Positions 52,115-64,000 of a stretch of DNA of 64,000 nucleotides are shown in pieces. Positions within the stretch are counted from its first letter, which is position 1. Each line of letters starts with the position of its first letter. Origin of the DNA: Maea johnstoni (taxonomy: Eukaryota; Annelida; Polychaeta; Spionida; Magelonidae); the NCBI GenBank assembly GCA_963942565.1, contig OZ012688.1:20172599-20236598 (forward strand), written 5' to 3'. A program made the position numbers and the translations under genes. Under the pieces are notes generated by a model. It saw only the letters and a list, made by a program, of their open reading frames with translations. It was not told where the DNA came from and did no database searches.

Positions 52115-55100
52115 TTAAAACAGGTTAAAGAAAAACATTGGGGGTTTTCTTTTGCCGTCATGACATAGGTTTAAATGTAATTTACGCAAGACGATGTCTG
52201 TGAAACATGTGACACACAACCAACTACGTACCCTGTATGTGGTCGACAATTTGGCACTTTTCCGCTTTTCTAGCGCTAGCGCTAATTGAAAAAATGTGTA
52301 AAGCAGCTGTTCTGACTCAAAGGTTTGATGTGTTGCTATGCTGTATGTCACTATGACGTCATAGATGGCGCTCGACCAATCACAATCAGGCGTAGTCACA
52401 TCCCTATACCTGGACAACCACGGAAACGTATTTCATCACTAATTCGGAACTTGTAACAATACATCGTAAGAAGATGAAATGGAAGCTACTGCACATCTGT
52501 AGCACATCTCTGTTCAAATCTTTGGGCTTATAGGCCATACGGGTCTTTCTTCTAATATAGTTCCAAACGACCTTGTTTAAGTCATTGTTCATATTTCACT
52601 TCATGTTGCTCCATTACTTTTGTAAGAAAACGTTGCATAGTTATAGAGGCGACATTAAAGTTGCATTCCATAATGAACCTTAGTTTATGCTTTATTTCAA
52701 AATAAAAACAGGTTGATGAAAATGCTCAAAGGTTTGATGTGTTGCTATGTTGTATGTTTCTATGACGTCATAGATGGCGCTCGACCAATCATGTTTAGTC
52801 CTTGTCACACCCCTATACCTTGACAACCAGTGAAACGTATTGCATCATTAATTCGGAACTTGTCACAATCCATCGGAAGAATAAGAACTGGAAGCTACTG
52901 CACATCTGTAGCACATCTCTGCTCAAATCTCTGGGGCTGATTATATACGGATTATATACGGGTCTTTCTTGGAAAACGGTCCCAAACGATATTGTTTAAG
53001 CCATTGTTGATATTTTAGTTCATGTTGCACCATTCATTTTGAAAGAAAATGTTGCACGTTTAAAGAGTCGACATTAAAGTTACATTTCATAATGTACATT
53101 TCATTATGCTTTCTTTAACCCTTATGCTGCTGGTGGCTAATTGCACCAATACAAAGTGATGCAAAAAACCTGAAAAATCACTGAAACCCTGGCAAATGGG
53201 TACTCATCTGAGAGTACTCAGCGAGAGCTTTCAAATGAATACCAACATGACAGGGTTTAGATGGTTTTCAAAGATTTTTGCATTTTTGTGCATTGGGCGA
53301 ATGTAACGTCAGCATTGGAAGGGTTAAATAAAGACATGATAATTGAGATGCTCCATAAAAAATGACAGATTCCCTATGTTAAAACAGGTTAAAGAAAAAC
53401 ATTGGGGTTTTTCTTTTGCCGTCATGACATAGGTTTAAATGTAATTTACGCAAGACGATGTCTGTGAAACATGTGACACACAACCAACTACGTACCCTGT
53501 ATGTGGTCGCCAATTTGGCACTTTTCCGCTTTTCTAGCGCTAATTGAAAAAAAGTGTAAAGCAGCGGTTCTGACTCAAAGGTTTGATGTGTTGCTATGCT
53601 GTATGTCACTATGACGTCATAGATGGCGCTCGACCAATCACAATCAGGCGTAGTCACATCCCTATACCTGGACAACCAGGGAAACGTATTTCATCACTAA
53701 TTCGGAACTTGTAACAATACATCGTAAGAAGATGAAATGGAAGCTACTGCACATCTGTAGCACATCTCTGTTCAAATCTTTGGGCGTATAGGCCATACGG
53801 GTCTTTCTTCTAATATAGTTCCAAACGACCTTGTTTAAGCCATTGTTCATATTTCACTTCATGTTGCTCCATTACTTTTGTAAGAAAACGTTACATAGTT
53901 ATAGAGGCGACATTAAAGTTGCATTCCATAATGAACCTTAGTTTATGCTTTATTTCAAAATAAAAACAGGTTGATGAAAATGCTCAAAGGTTTGATGTGT
54001 TGCTATGTTGTATGTTTCTATGACGTCATAGATGGCGCTCGACCAATCATGTTTAGTCCTTGTCACACCCCTATACCTTGACAACCAGTGAAACGTATTG
54101 CATCATTAATTCGGAACTTGTCACAATCCATCGGAAGAATAAGAACTGGAAGCTACTGCACATCTGTAGCACATCTCTGCTCAAATCTCTGGGGCTGATT
54201 ATATACGGATTATATACGGGTCTTTCTTGGAAAACGGTCCCAAACGATATTGTTTAAGCCATTGTTGATATTTTAGTTCATGTTGCACCATTCATTTTGA
54301 AAGAAAATGTTGCACGTTTAAAGAGTCGACATTAAAGTTACATTTCATAATGTACATTTCATTATGCTTTCTTTAACCCTTATGCTGCTGGTGGCTAATT
54401 GCACCAATACAAAGTGATGCAAAAAACCTGAAAAATCACTGAAACCCTGGCAAATGGGTACTCATCTGAGAGTACTCAGCGAGAGCTTTCAAATGAATAC
54501 CAACATGACAGGGTTTAGATGGTTTTCAAAGATTTTTGCATTTTTGTGCATTGGGCGAATGTAACGTCAGCATTGGAAGGGTTAAATAAAGACATGATAA
54601 TTGAGATGCTCCATAAAAAATGACAGATTCCCTATGTTAAAACAGGTTAAAGAAAAACATTGGGGGTTTTCTTTTGCCGTCATGACATAGGTTTAAATGT
54701 AATTTACGCAAGACGATGTCTGTGAAACATGTGACACACAACCAACTACGTACCCTGTATGTGGTCGACAATTTGGCACTTTTCCGCTTTTCTAGCGCTA
54801 GCGCTAATTGAAAAAATGTGTAAAGCAGCTGTTCTGACTCAAAGGTTTGATGTGTTGCTATGCTGTATGTCACTATGACGTCATAGATGGCGCTCGACCA
54901 ATCACAATCAGGCGTAGTCACATCCCTATACCTGGACAACCAGGGAAACGTATTTCATCACTAATTCGGAACTTGTAACAATACATCGTAAGAAGATGAA
55001 ATGGAAGCTACTGCACATCTGTAGCACATCTCTGTTCAAATCTTTGGGCTTATAGGCCATACGGGTCTTTCTTCTAATATAGTTCCAAACGACCTTGTTT

Positions 55101-57685
55101 AAGTCATTGTTCATATTTCACTTCATGTTGCTCCATTACTTTTGTAAGAAAACGTTGCATAGTTATAGAGGCGACATTAGAGTTGCATTCCATAATGAAC
55201 CTTAGTTTATGCTTTATTTCAAAATAAAAACAGGTTGATGAAAATGCTCAAAGGTTTGATGTGTTGCTATGTTGTATGTTTCTATGACGTCATAGATGGC
55301 GCTCGACCAATCATGTTTAGTCCTTGTCACACCCCTATACCTTGACAACCAGTGAAACGTATTACATCATTAATTCGGAACTTGTCACAATCCATCGGAA
55401 GAATAAGAACTGGAAGCTACTGCACATCTGTAGCACATCTCTGCTCAAATCTCTGGGGCTGATTATATACGGATTATATACGGGTCTTTCTTGGAAAACG
55501 GTCCCAAACGATATTGTTTAAGCCATTGTTGATATTTTAGTTCATGTTGCACCATTCATTTTGAAAGAAAATGTTGCACGTTTAAAGAGTCGACATATAA
55601 GTTACATTTCATAATGTACATTTCATTATGCTTTCTTTAACCCTTATGCTGCTGGTGGCTAATTGCACCAATACAAAGTGATGCAAAAAACCTGAAAAAT
55701 CACTGAAACCCTGGCAAATGGGTACTCATCTGAGAGTACTCAGCGAGAGCTTTCAAATGAATACCAACATGACAGGGTTTAGATGGTTTTCAAAGATTTT
55801 TGCATTTTTGTGCATTGGGCGAATGTAACGTCAGCATTGGAAGGGTTAAATAAAGACATGATAATTGAGATGCTCCATAAAAAATGACAGATTCCCTATG
55901 TTAAAACAGGTTAAAGAAAAACATTGGGGTTTTTCTTTTGCCGTCATGACATAGGTTTAAATGTAATTTACGCAAGACGATGTCTGTGAAACATGTGACA
56001 CACAACCAACTACGTACCCTGTATGTGGTCGCCAATTTGGCACTTTTCCGCTTTTCTAGCGCTAATTGAAAAAAAGTGTAAAGCAGCGGTTCTGACTCAA
56101 AGGTTTGATGTGTTGCTATGCTGTATGTCACTATGACGTCATAGATGGCGCCCGACCAATCACAATCAGGCGTAGTCACATCCCTATACCTGGACAACCA
56201 GGGAAACGTATTTCATCACTAATTCGGAACTTGTAACAATACATCGTAAGAAGATGAAATGGAAGCTACTGCACATCTGTAGCACATCTCTGTTCAAATC
56301 TTTGGGCTTATAGGCCATACGGGTCTTTCTTCTAATATAGTTCCAAACGACCTTGTTTAAGTCATTGTTCATATTTCACTTCATGTTGCTCCATTACTTT
56401 TGTAAGAAAACGTTGCATAGTTATAGAGGCGACATTAGAGTTGCATTCCATAATGAACCTTAGTTTATGCTTTATTTCAAAATAAAAACAGGTTGATGAA
56501 AATGCTCAAAGGTTTGATGTGTTGCTATGTTGTATGTTTCTATGACGTCATAGATGGCGCTCGACCAATCATGTTTAGTCCTTGTCACACCCCTATACCT
56601 TGACAACCAGTGAAACGTATTGCATCATTAATTCGGAACTTGTCACAATCCATCGGAAGAATAAGAACTGGAAGCTACTGCACATCTGTAGCACATCTCT
56701 GCTCAAATCTCTGGGGCTGATTATATACGGATTATATACGGGTCTTTCTTGTAAAACGGTCCCAAACGATATTGTTTAAGCCATTGTTGATATTTTAGTT
56801 CATGTTGCACCATTCCTTTTTAAAGAAAATGTTGCACGTTTAAAGAGTCGACATTCAAGTAACATTTCATAATGTACATTTCATTATGCTTTCTTTAACC
56901 GTTATGCTGCTGGTGGCTAATTGCACCAATACAAAGTGATGCAAAAACCCGGAAAAATCACTGAAACCCTGGCAAATGGGTACTCATCTGAGAGTACTCA
57001 GCGAGAGCTTTCAAATGAATACCAACATGACAGGGTTTAGATGGTTTTCAAAGATTTTTGCATTTTTGTGCATTAGGCAAATGTAACGTCAGCATTGGAA
57101 GGGTTAAATAAAGACATGATAATTGAGATGCTCCATAAAAAATGACAGATTCCCTATGTTAAAACAGGTTAAAGAAAAACATTGGGGTTTTTCTTTTGCC
57201 GTCATGACATAGGTTTAAATGTAATTTACGCAAGACGATGTCTGTGAAACATGTGACACACAACCAACTACGTATCCTGTATGTGGTCGACAATTTGGCA
57301 CTTTTCCGCTTTTCTAGCGCTAGCGCTAATTGAAAAAAGTGTAAAGCAGCGGTTCTGACTCAAAGGTTTGATGTGTTGCTATGCGGTATGTCACTATGAC
57401 GTCATAGATGGCGCTCGACCAATCACAATCAGGCGTAGTCACATCCCTATACCTGGACAACCAGGGAAACGTATTTCATCACTAATTCGGAACTTGTAAC
57501 AATACATCGTAAGAAGATGAAATGGAAGCTACTGCACATCTGTAGCACATCTCTGTTCAAATCTTTGGGCTTATAGGCCATACAGGTCTTTCTTCTAATA
57601 TAGTTCCAAACGACCTTGTTTAAGTCATTGTTCATATTTCACTTCATGTTGCTCCATTACTTTTGTAAGAAAACGTTGCATAGTT
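52115..57685. repeat. Satellite stretch, block B of M42 to M46, 2522-bp alternation
   Basis: Block B and A2 of M42 plus A1 of M43 (52115 to about 53100; GGGGGTTTTC, AAAAAATGTG, CAGCTGTTC, TAAGTCATTG, TTGGAAAACGG, TTCATTTTGAAAG) recur 2522 bp to the right as M44-M45 (54637 to about 55622). M42, M44 and M46 carry both the 6-bp and 11-bp insertions. M46 lacks one A after GCGCTAATTG. Confidence 0.8.
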
Positions 57686-60179
57686 ATAGAGGCGACATTA
57701 GAGTTGCATTCCATAATGAACCTTAGTTTATGCTTTATTTCAAAATAAAAACAGGTTGATGAAAATGCTCAAAGGTTTGATGTGTTGCTATGTTGTATGT
57801 TTCTATGACGTCATAGATGGCGCTCGACCAATCATGTTTAGTCCTTGTCACACCCCTATACCTTGACAACCAGTGAAACGTATTGCATCATTAATTCGGA
57901 ACTTGTCACAATCCATCGGAAGAATAAGAACTGGAAGCTACTGCACATCTGTAGCACATCTCTGCTCAAATCTCTGGGGCTGATTATATACGGGTCTTTC
58001 TTGTAAAACGGTCCCAAACGATATTGTTTAAGCCATTGTTGATATTTTAGTTCATGTTGCACCATTCCTTTTTAAAGAAAATGTTGCACGTTTAAAGAGT
58101 CGACATTAAAGTTACATTTCATAATGTACATTTCATTATGCTTTCTTTAACCCTTATGCTGCTGGTGGCTAATTGCACCAATACAAAGTGATGCAAAAAA
58201 CCTGAAAAATCACTGAAACCCTGGCAAATGGGTACTCATCTGAGAGTACTCAGCGAGAGCTTTCAAATGAATACCAACATGACAGGGTTTAGATGGTTTT
58301 CAAAGATTTTTGCATTTTTGTGCATTAGGCGAATGTAACGTCAGCATTGGAAGGGTTAAATAAAGACATGATAATTGAGATGCTCCATAAAAAATGACAG
58401 ATTCCCTATGTTAAAACAGGTTAAAGAAAAACATTGGGGTTTTTCTTTTGCCGTCATGACATAGGTTTAAATGTAATTTACGCATGACGATGACTGTGAA
58501 ACATGTGACACACAACCAACTACGTACCCTGTATGTGGTCGCCAATTTGGCACTTTTCCGCTTTTCTAGCGCTAATTGAAAAAAAGTGTAAAGCAGCGGT
58601 TCTGACTCAAAGGTTTGATGTGTTGCTATGCTGTATGTCACTATGACGTCATAGATGGCGCTCGACCAATCACAATCAGGCCTAGTCACATCCCTATACC
58701 TGGACAACCAGGGAAACGTATTTCATCACTAATTCGGAACTTGTAACAATACATCGTAAGAAGATGAAATGGAAGCTACTGCACATCTGTAGCACATCTC
58801 TGTTCAAATCTTTGGGCTTATAGGCCATACGGGTCTTTCTTCTAATATAGTTCCAAACGACCTTGTTTAAGCCATTGTTCATATTTCACTTCATGTTGCT
58901 CCATTACTTTTGTAAGAAAACGTTGCATAGTTATAGAGGCGACATTAGAGTTGCATTCCATAATGAACCTTAGTTTATGCTTTATTTCAAAATAAAAACA
59001 GGTTGATGAAAATGCTCAAAGGTTTGATGTGTTGCTATGTTGTATGTTTCTATGACGTCATAGATGGCGCTCGACCAATCATGTTTAGTCCTTGTCACAC
59101 CCCTATACCTTGACAACCAGTGAAACGTATTGCATCATTAATTCGGAACTTGTCACAATCCATCGGAAGAATAAGAACTGGAAGCTACTGCACATCTGTA
59201 GCACATCTCTGCTCAAATCTCTGGGGCTGATTATATACGGGTCTTTCTTGTAAAACGGTCCCAAACGATATTGTTTAAGCCATTGTTGATATTTTAGTTC
59301 ATGTTGCACCATTCCTTTTTAAAGAAAATGTTGCACGTTTAAAGAGTCGACATTAAAGTTACATTTCATAATGTACATTTCATTATGCTTTCTTTAACCC
59401 TTATGCTGCTGGTGGCTAATTGCACCAATACAAAGTGATGCAAAAAACCTGAAAAATCACTGAAACCCTGGCAAATGGGTACTCATCTGAGAGTACTCAG
59501 CGAGAGCTTTCAAATGAATACCAACATGACAGGGTTTAGATGGTTTTCAAAGATTTTTGCATTTTTGTGCATTAGGCGAATGTAACGTCAGCATTGGAAG
59601 GGTTAAATAAAGACATGATAATTGAGATGCTCCATAAAAAATGACAGATTCCCTATGTTAAAACAGGTTAAAGAAAAACATTGGGGTTTTTCTTTTGCCG
59701 TCATGACATAGGTTTAAATGTAATTTACGCATGACGATGACTGTGAAACATGTGACACACAACCAACTACGTACCCTGTATGTGGTCGCCAATTTGGCAC
59801 TTTTCCGCTTTTCTAGCGCTAATTGAAAAAAAGTGTAAAGCAGCGGTTCTGACTCAAAGGTTTGATGTGTTGCTATGCTGTATGTCACTATGACGTCATA
59901 GATGGCGCTCGACCAATCACAATCAGGCCTAGTCACATCCCTATACCTGCACAACCAGGGAAACGTATTTCATCACTAATTCGGAACTTGTAACAATACA
60001 TCGTAAGAAGATGAAATGGAAACTACTGCACATCTGTAGCACATCTCTGTTCAAATCTTTGGGCTTATAGGCCATACGGGTCTTTCTTCTAATATAGTTC
60101 CAAACGACCTTGTTTAAGCCATTGTTCATATTTCACTTCATGTTGCTCCATTACTTTTGTAAGAAAACGTTGCATAGTT
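57686..60179. repeat. Monomer doublet M47-M48 (1247-bp period)
   Basis: M47 and M48 share GATGACTGTGAAAC and CAATCAGGCCTAG, the latter found only here. M49 shares the first but not the second. This is the smallest duplication step seen in the array. Confidence 0.8.
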
Positions 60180-63073
60180 ATAGAGGCGACATTAAAGTTG
60201 CATTCCATAATGAACCTTAGTTTATGCTTTATTTCAAAATAAAAACAGGTTGATGAAAATGCTCAAAGGTTTGATGTGTTGCTATGTTGTATGTTTCTAT
60301 GACGTCATAGATGGCGCTCGACCAATCATGTTTAGTCCTTGTCACACCCCTATACCTTGACAACCAGTGAAACGTATTGCATCATTAATTCGGAACTTGT
60401 CACAATCCATCGGAAGAATAAGAACTGGAAGCTACTGCACATCTGTAGCACATCTCTGCTCAAATCTCTGGGGCTGATTATATACGGATTATATACGGGT
60501 CTTTCTTGTAAAACGGTCCCAAACGATATTGTTTAAGCCATTGTTGATATTTTAGTTCATGTTGCACCATTCCTTTTTAAAGAAAATGTTGCACGTTTAA
60601 AGAGTCGACATTAAAGTTACATTTCATAATGTACATTTCATTATGCTTTCTTTAACCCTTATGCTGCTGGTGGCTAATTGCACCAATACAAAGTGATGCA
60701 AAAAACCTGAAAAATCACTGAAACCCTGGCAAATGGGTACTCATCTGAGAGTACTCAGCGAGAGCTTTCAAATGAATACCAACATGACAGGGTTTAGATG
60801 GTTTTCAAAGATTTTTGCATTTTTGTGCATTAGGCGAATGTAACGTCAGCATTGGAAGGGTTAAATAAAGACATGATAATTGAGATGCTCCATAAAAAAT
60901 GACAGATTCCCTATGTTAAAACAGGTTAAAGAAAAACATTGGGGTTTTTCTTTTGCCGTCATGACATAGGTTTAAATGTAATTTACGCATGACGATGACT
61001 GTGAAACATGTGACACACAACCAACTACGTACCCTGTATGTGGTCGCCAATTTGGCACTTTTCCGCTTTTCTAGCGCTAATTGAAAAAAAGTGTAAAGCA
61101 GCGGTTCTGACTCAAAGGTTTGATGTGTTGCTATGCTGTATGTCACTATGACGTCATAGATGGCGCTCGACCAATCACAATCAGGCGTAGTCACATCCCT
61201 ATACCTGGACAACCAGGGAAACGTATTTCATCACTAATTCGGAACTTGTAACAATACATCGTAAGAAGATGAAATGGAAGCTACTGCACATCTGTAGCAC
61301 ATCTCTGTTCAAATCTTTGGGCTTATAGGCCATACGGGTCTTTCTTCTAATATAGTTCCAAACGACCTTGTTTAAGCCATTGTTCATATTTCACTTCATG
61401 TTGCTCCATTACTTTTGTAAGAAAACGTTGCATAGTTATAGAGGCGACATTAAAGTTGCATTCCATAATGAACCTTAGTTTATGCTTTATTTCAAAATAA
61501 AAATAGGTTGATGAAAATGCTCAAAGGTTTGATGTGTTGCTATGTTGTATGTTTCTATGACGTCATAGATGGCGCTCGACCAATCATGTTTAGTCCTTGT
61601 CACACCCCTATACCTTGACAACCAGTGAAACGTATTGCATCATTAATTCGGAACTTGTCACAATCCATCGGAAGAATAAGAACTGGAAGCTACTGCACAT
61701 CTGTAGCACATCTCTGCTCAAATCTCTGGGGCTGATTATATACGGATTATATACGGGTCTTTCTTGTAAAACGGTCCCAAACGATAATGTTTAAGCCATT
61801 GTTGATATTTTAGTTCATGTTGCACCATTCCTTTTTAAAGAAAATGTTGCACGTTTAAAGAGTCGACATTCAAGTAACATTTCATAATGTACATTTCATT
61901 ATGCTTTCTTTAACCGTTATGCTGCTGGTGGCTAATTGCACCAATACAAAGTGATGCAAAACCCCGGAAAAATCACTGAAACCCTGGCAAATGGGTACTC
62001 ATCTGAGAGTACTCAGCGAGAGCTTTCAAATGAATACCAACATGACAGGGTTTAGATGGTTTTCAAAGATTTTTTGCATTTTTGTGCATTGGGCAAATGT
62101 AACGTCAGCATTGGAAGGGTTAAATAAAGACATGATAATTGAGATGCTCCATAAAAAATGACAGATTCCCTATGTTAAAACAGGTTAAAGAAAAACATTG
62201 GGGTTTTTCTTTTGCCGTCATGACATAGGTTTAAATGTAATTAACGCAAGACGATGTCTGTGAAACATGTGACACACAACCAACTACGTACCCTGTATGT
62301 GGTCGACAATTTGGCACTTTTCCGCTTTTCTAGCGCTAGCGCTAATTGAAAAAATGTGTAAAGCAGCTGTTCTGACTCAAAGGTTTGATGTGTTGCTATG
62401 CTGTATGTCACTATGACGTCATAGATGGCGCTCGACCAATCACAATCAGGCGTAGTCACATCCCTATACCTGGACAACCAGGGAAACGTATTTCATCACT
62501 AATTCGGAACTTGTAACAATACATCGTAAGAAGATGAAATGGAAGCTACTGCACATCTGTAGCACATCTCTGTTCAAATCTTTGGGCTTATAGGCCATAC
62601 GGGTCTTTCTTCTAATATAGTTCCAAACGACCTTGTTTAAGTCATTGTTCATATTTCACTTCATGTTGCTCCATTACTTTTGTAAGAAAACGTTGCATAG
62701 TTATAGAGGCGACATTAGAGTTGCATTCCATAATGAACCTTAGTTTATGCTTTATTTCAAAATAAAAACAGGTTGATGAAAATGCTCAAAGGTTTGATGT
62801 GTTGCTATGTTGTATGTTTCTATGACGTCATAGATGGCGCTCGACCAATCATGTTTAGTCCTTGTCACACCCCTATACCTTGACAACCAGTGAAACGTAT
62901 TGCATCATTAATTCGGAACTTGTCACAATCCATCGGAAGAATAAGAACTGGAAGCTACTGCACATCTGTAGCACATCTCTGCTCAAATCTCTGGGGCTGA
63001 TTATATACGGATTATATACGGGTCTTTCTTGGAAAACGGTCCCAAACGATATTGTTTAAGCCATTGTTGATAT
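60180..63073. repeat. Right end of the array: M49, M50 and truncated M51
   Basis: M50 (61438) has both length insertions, an extra T in the MITE (near 62070) and CAAAACCCCGG. Its block B/A2 and the A1 of M51 match the M42-M43 type (CAGCTGTTC, TAAGTCATTG, TTGGAAAACGG). M51 (from 62703) is cut inside A1 after GTTGATAT, where the LTR element begins. Confidence 0.9.
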
Positions 63074-63074
63074 T

Positions 63075-63120
63075 GTGACGGAATGACCCCAGGGCTAAGA
63101 AACAGGTCATGTTCCGTCAC
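63075..63120. repeat. Terminal hairpin of the LTR
   Basis: GTGACGGAATGACC pairs with GGTCATGTTCCGTCAC across a 16-base loop. The pairing is 14 bp with a single bulged base on the right arm. Confidence 0.75.
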
Positions 63121-63307
63121 TTCTATTATTGTAAGCTGGGTCTCCGCCTTCGCAGAGCCTAGCATTTAGACGTGCTACAAAGTATCTAGTTATTTCGAGT
63201 GCTCTGTGACGCAGCGCTCGTGCGGCCTCAACGGTTAATGTACCGCGCGTGCGATTGGAAGGAAGGGCGGGAAACTAGGTTAGATTCGAAATCACGTCAG
63301 TCTGAGA

Positions 63308-63368
63308 ATGGAGCTAGAGTAGAACAGAAGTCTTAGAATAGAGTTAGAGTAGAGTAGAAGTAGAGTTA
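63308..63368 (+). repeat. Purine-rich degenerate short repeats in the LTR
   Basis: AGAATGGAGCTAGAGTAGAA, then TAGAATAGAGTTAGAGTAGA and GTAGAAGTAGAGTT, are variations on TAGAGTAGA. This looks like local slippage. No function is assigned. Confidence 0.5.
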
Positions 63369-63925
63369 ACGACAGAGGTGTTTACAGACGGATTAAGGTG
63401 CTTGAGAACTGGATTTAGACTACCCAGAGAGTAACGATTACAAGGTCAAGTAGCCAGAAAGAGACTGAAGCTGTTCACGGATTATTATGTGTACTTAGAG
63501 AAGATTATGATGACGGCATAGAGAGGAACTGTAGCTGAGTAGAGTGTGTATTTACATCCGGATTTACCAGACATTGAGATCAGAGGGATCAAAAACTTTT
63601 TGTGGACTTGTGATGTCGAGATAGCCATTTATATTGAGTGGACTTATTGTGTTGATGCTGCTGTATAGAGAACAAGTGCGGTGGTATGTATATTGTACTG
63701 TGATGATTAAACTGTATTGTTGATTTATACTTGCTTGTCCCGTCTTCTCTTCAACACCACATCCATCCCCAACGTTATTATAAGAGTCAAAAAACCCAAC
63801 TGAGCTTTATTTCATTTCAAAGAGAGAACTAAGAAACCTTTTATTTAAGTAAGGTGATTCTGTATGTTAGTCGGATCATTCCTTCGGCCAGGGATCCATT
63901 CCGCTACATATAGCACACTCTTCTT

Positions 63926-63943
63926 TGGTGACAGCGGTGGGAT
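63926..63943 (+). other. Primer-binding site, tRNA-Leu type
   Basis: TGGTGACAGCGGTGGGAT, 17 bases after the LTR end. From memory of animal tRNA-Leu(AAG), whose 3' end reads ATCCCACCGCTGCCACCA, 17 of 18 positions are complementary. The TGG start pairs with the CCA tail. The offset from the LTR is longer than in retroviruses, but comparable gaps occur in Ty3/Gypsy elements. Confidence 0.65.
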
Positions 63944-63959
63944 AGTGTTTAGCACTATC
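63941..63959. repeat. Small hairpin next to the primer-binding site
   Basis: GATAGTG, loop TTTAG, CACTATC: a perfect 7-bp stem overlapping the last three bases of the primer site. It is in the untranslated leader of the LTR element. A structural role is possible but unproven. Confidence 0.45.
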
Positions 63960-64000
63960 GGCGAAATTCTCGAAACTTTTTGTCGGAACGAACTCACAGT

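Larger units (their letters stand above)
1..63073. repeat. Tandem satellite array, ~1.25-kb composite monomer, 50 full copies plus one partial
   Basis: The same sequence recurs head to tail without interruption. Taking ATAGAGGCGACATT as the (arbitrary) monomer start, copies begin at 1, 1254, 2501, 3759, 5012, 6259, 7517, 8770, 10017, 11275, 12522, 13780, 15027, 16280, 17527, 18785, 20032, 21285, 22532, 23790, 25048, 26295, 27542, 28800, 30047, 31305, 32563, 33810, 35068, 36315, 37573, 38820, 40078, 41336, 42600, 43847, 45111, 46358, 47616, 48863, 50121, 51379, 52643, 53901, 55165, 56423, 57686, 58933, 60180, 61438 and 62703 (M1-M51). Lengths are 1247, 1253, 1258 or 1264, apart from M46 (1263) and M50 (1265), which carry single-base homopolymer changes. 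Neighbouring copies look about 97-99% identical by eye. The array continues past the left edge and is cut on the right by an LTR element. No known satellite family was recognised. The small open frames are a by-product: the same frames recur in every copy, cross module boundaries and encode no recognisable domain. Confidence 0.98.
63074..63908 (+). repeat. Candidate 5' LTR, 835 bp
   Basis: It runs from TGTGACGGAAT to ATTCCGCTACA. The ends are imperfect inverted repeats (TGTGACGGAAT against TGTAGCGGAAT, 9 of 11) with the usual TG...CA termini. It includes a terminal hairpin (63075-63120) and a purine-rich stretch near 63308-63368. ATTAAA at 63706-63711, followed by a GT-rich string, could be its polyadenylation signal; I see no AATAAA and no convincing TATA box. 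The first T is shared with the satellite, so the start is uncertain by one base. Confidence 0.65.
63074..64000 (+). mobile_element. LTR retrotransposon (Ty3/Gypsy-like), 5' end, inserted in the satellite
   Basis: Satellite sequence stops within GTTGATATT and unrelated sequence begins TGTGACGGAATGACC. A candidate 5' LTR ends ATTCCGCTACA at 63908 and is followed by a tRNA-Leu-type primer-binding site, so the element reads rightwards and its interior, coding region and 3' LTR lie outside the window. Family assignment rests on LTR ends and primer site only; BEL/Pao is not excluded. Age cannot be judged from one LTR, but the element is younger than the monomer it interrupts. Whether it is whole or broken cannot be said. 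Confidence 0.7.

Noticed and set aside
1-63073. CRISPR array
   Set aside because: Repeat units are over 1.2 kb with no short repeats separated by unique spacers, and neighbouring elements are eukaryotic.
1-63073. Ribosomal or 5S/histone gene tandem repeat
   Set aside because: The unit length would be plausible, but no rRNA, 5S, snRNA or histone sequence is recognisable on either strand.

Overview
The window is almost entirely one eukaryotic satellite array. Positions 1-63073 hold 50 complete head-to-tail monomers of about 1.25 kb and a broken 51st. Positions 63074-64000 hold the 5' end of an LTR retrotransposon that sits in the array and runs off the right edge. I find no host protein gene, rRNA or tRNA. 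The 60-100 residue open frames recur once per repeat, have no recognisable domain, and look like a by-product of the repeat. A piggyBac-type (TTAA) fold-back MITE, a kilobase-scale satellite and a Ty3/Gypsy-like LTR point to an animal, perhaps an invertebrate. The species cannot be told from this sequence.

The monomer is composite. It contains two diverged direct copies of an older module of about 407 bp, here called A1 and A2, roughly 80% identical by eye. A1 is interrupted by a 205-bp fold-back MITE flanked by TTAA. A1 and A2 are separated by an unclassified block B of about 223-229 bp. The A2 copy is the empty site that makes the MITE insertion readable. The likely order of events is: a 407-bp satellite; a dimer; MITE insertion and gain of B; amplification of the 1.25-kb composite; repeated local duplication of multi-monomer blocks; and finally the LTR element.

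Four length classes arise from two small indels: an 11-bp tandem duplication in A1 and a 6-bp GCGCTA duplication in B. The classes are 1247 (neither), 1253 (6 only), 1258 (11 only) and 1264 (both). Shared single-base variants show that the higher-order period changes along the array: 3-mer (3758 bp, 1254-8769), 2-mer (2505 bp, 8770-13779), 4-mer (5005 bp, 13780-23789), an irregular zone, 2-mer (2505 bp, about 32563-37572), 2-mer (2511 bp, about 42060-47081), a recurrent half-block with 2522-bp spacing (52115-55622, seen again at the right end), and a monomer doublet (1247 bp, 57686-60179).

The most interesting signal is inside the modules. Three boxes stay identical between A1 and A2 while the surrounding sequence has drifted: a 32-bp box with a perfect 14-bp palindrome around the CRE/ATF site TGACGTCA plus a CCAAT box at fixed spacing; a 33-bp box with a doubled GCACATCT; and a SOX-like CCATTGTT. 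The array therefore carries about 100 regularly spaced CRE+CCAAT sites, which suggests, but does not prove, a protein-binding or transcriptional role.
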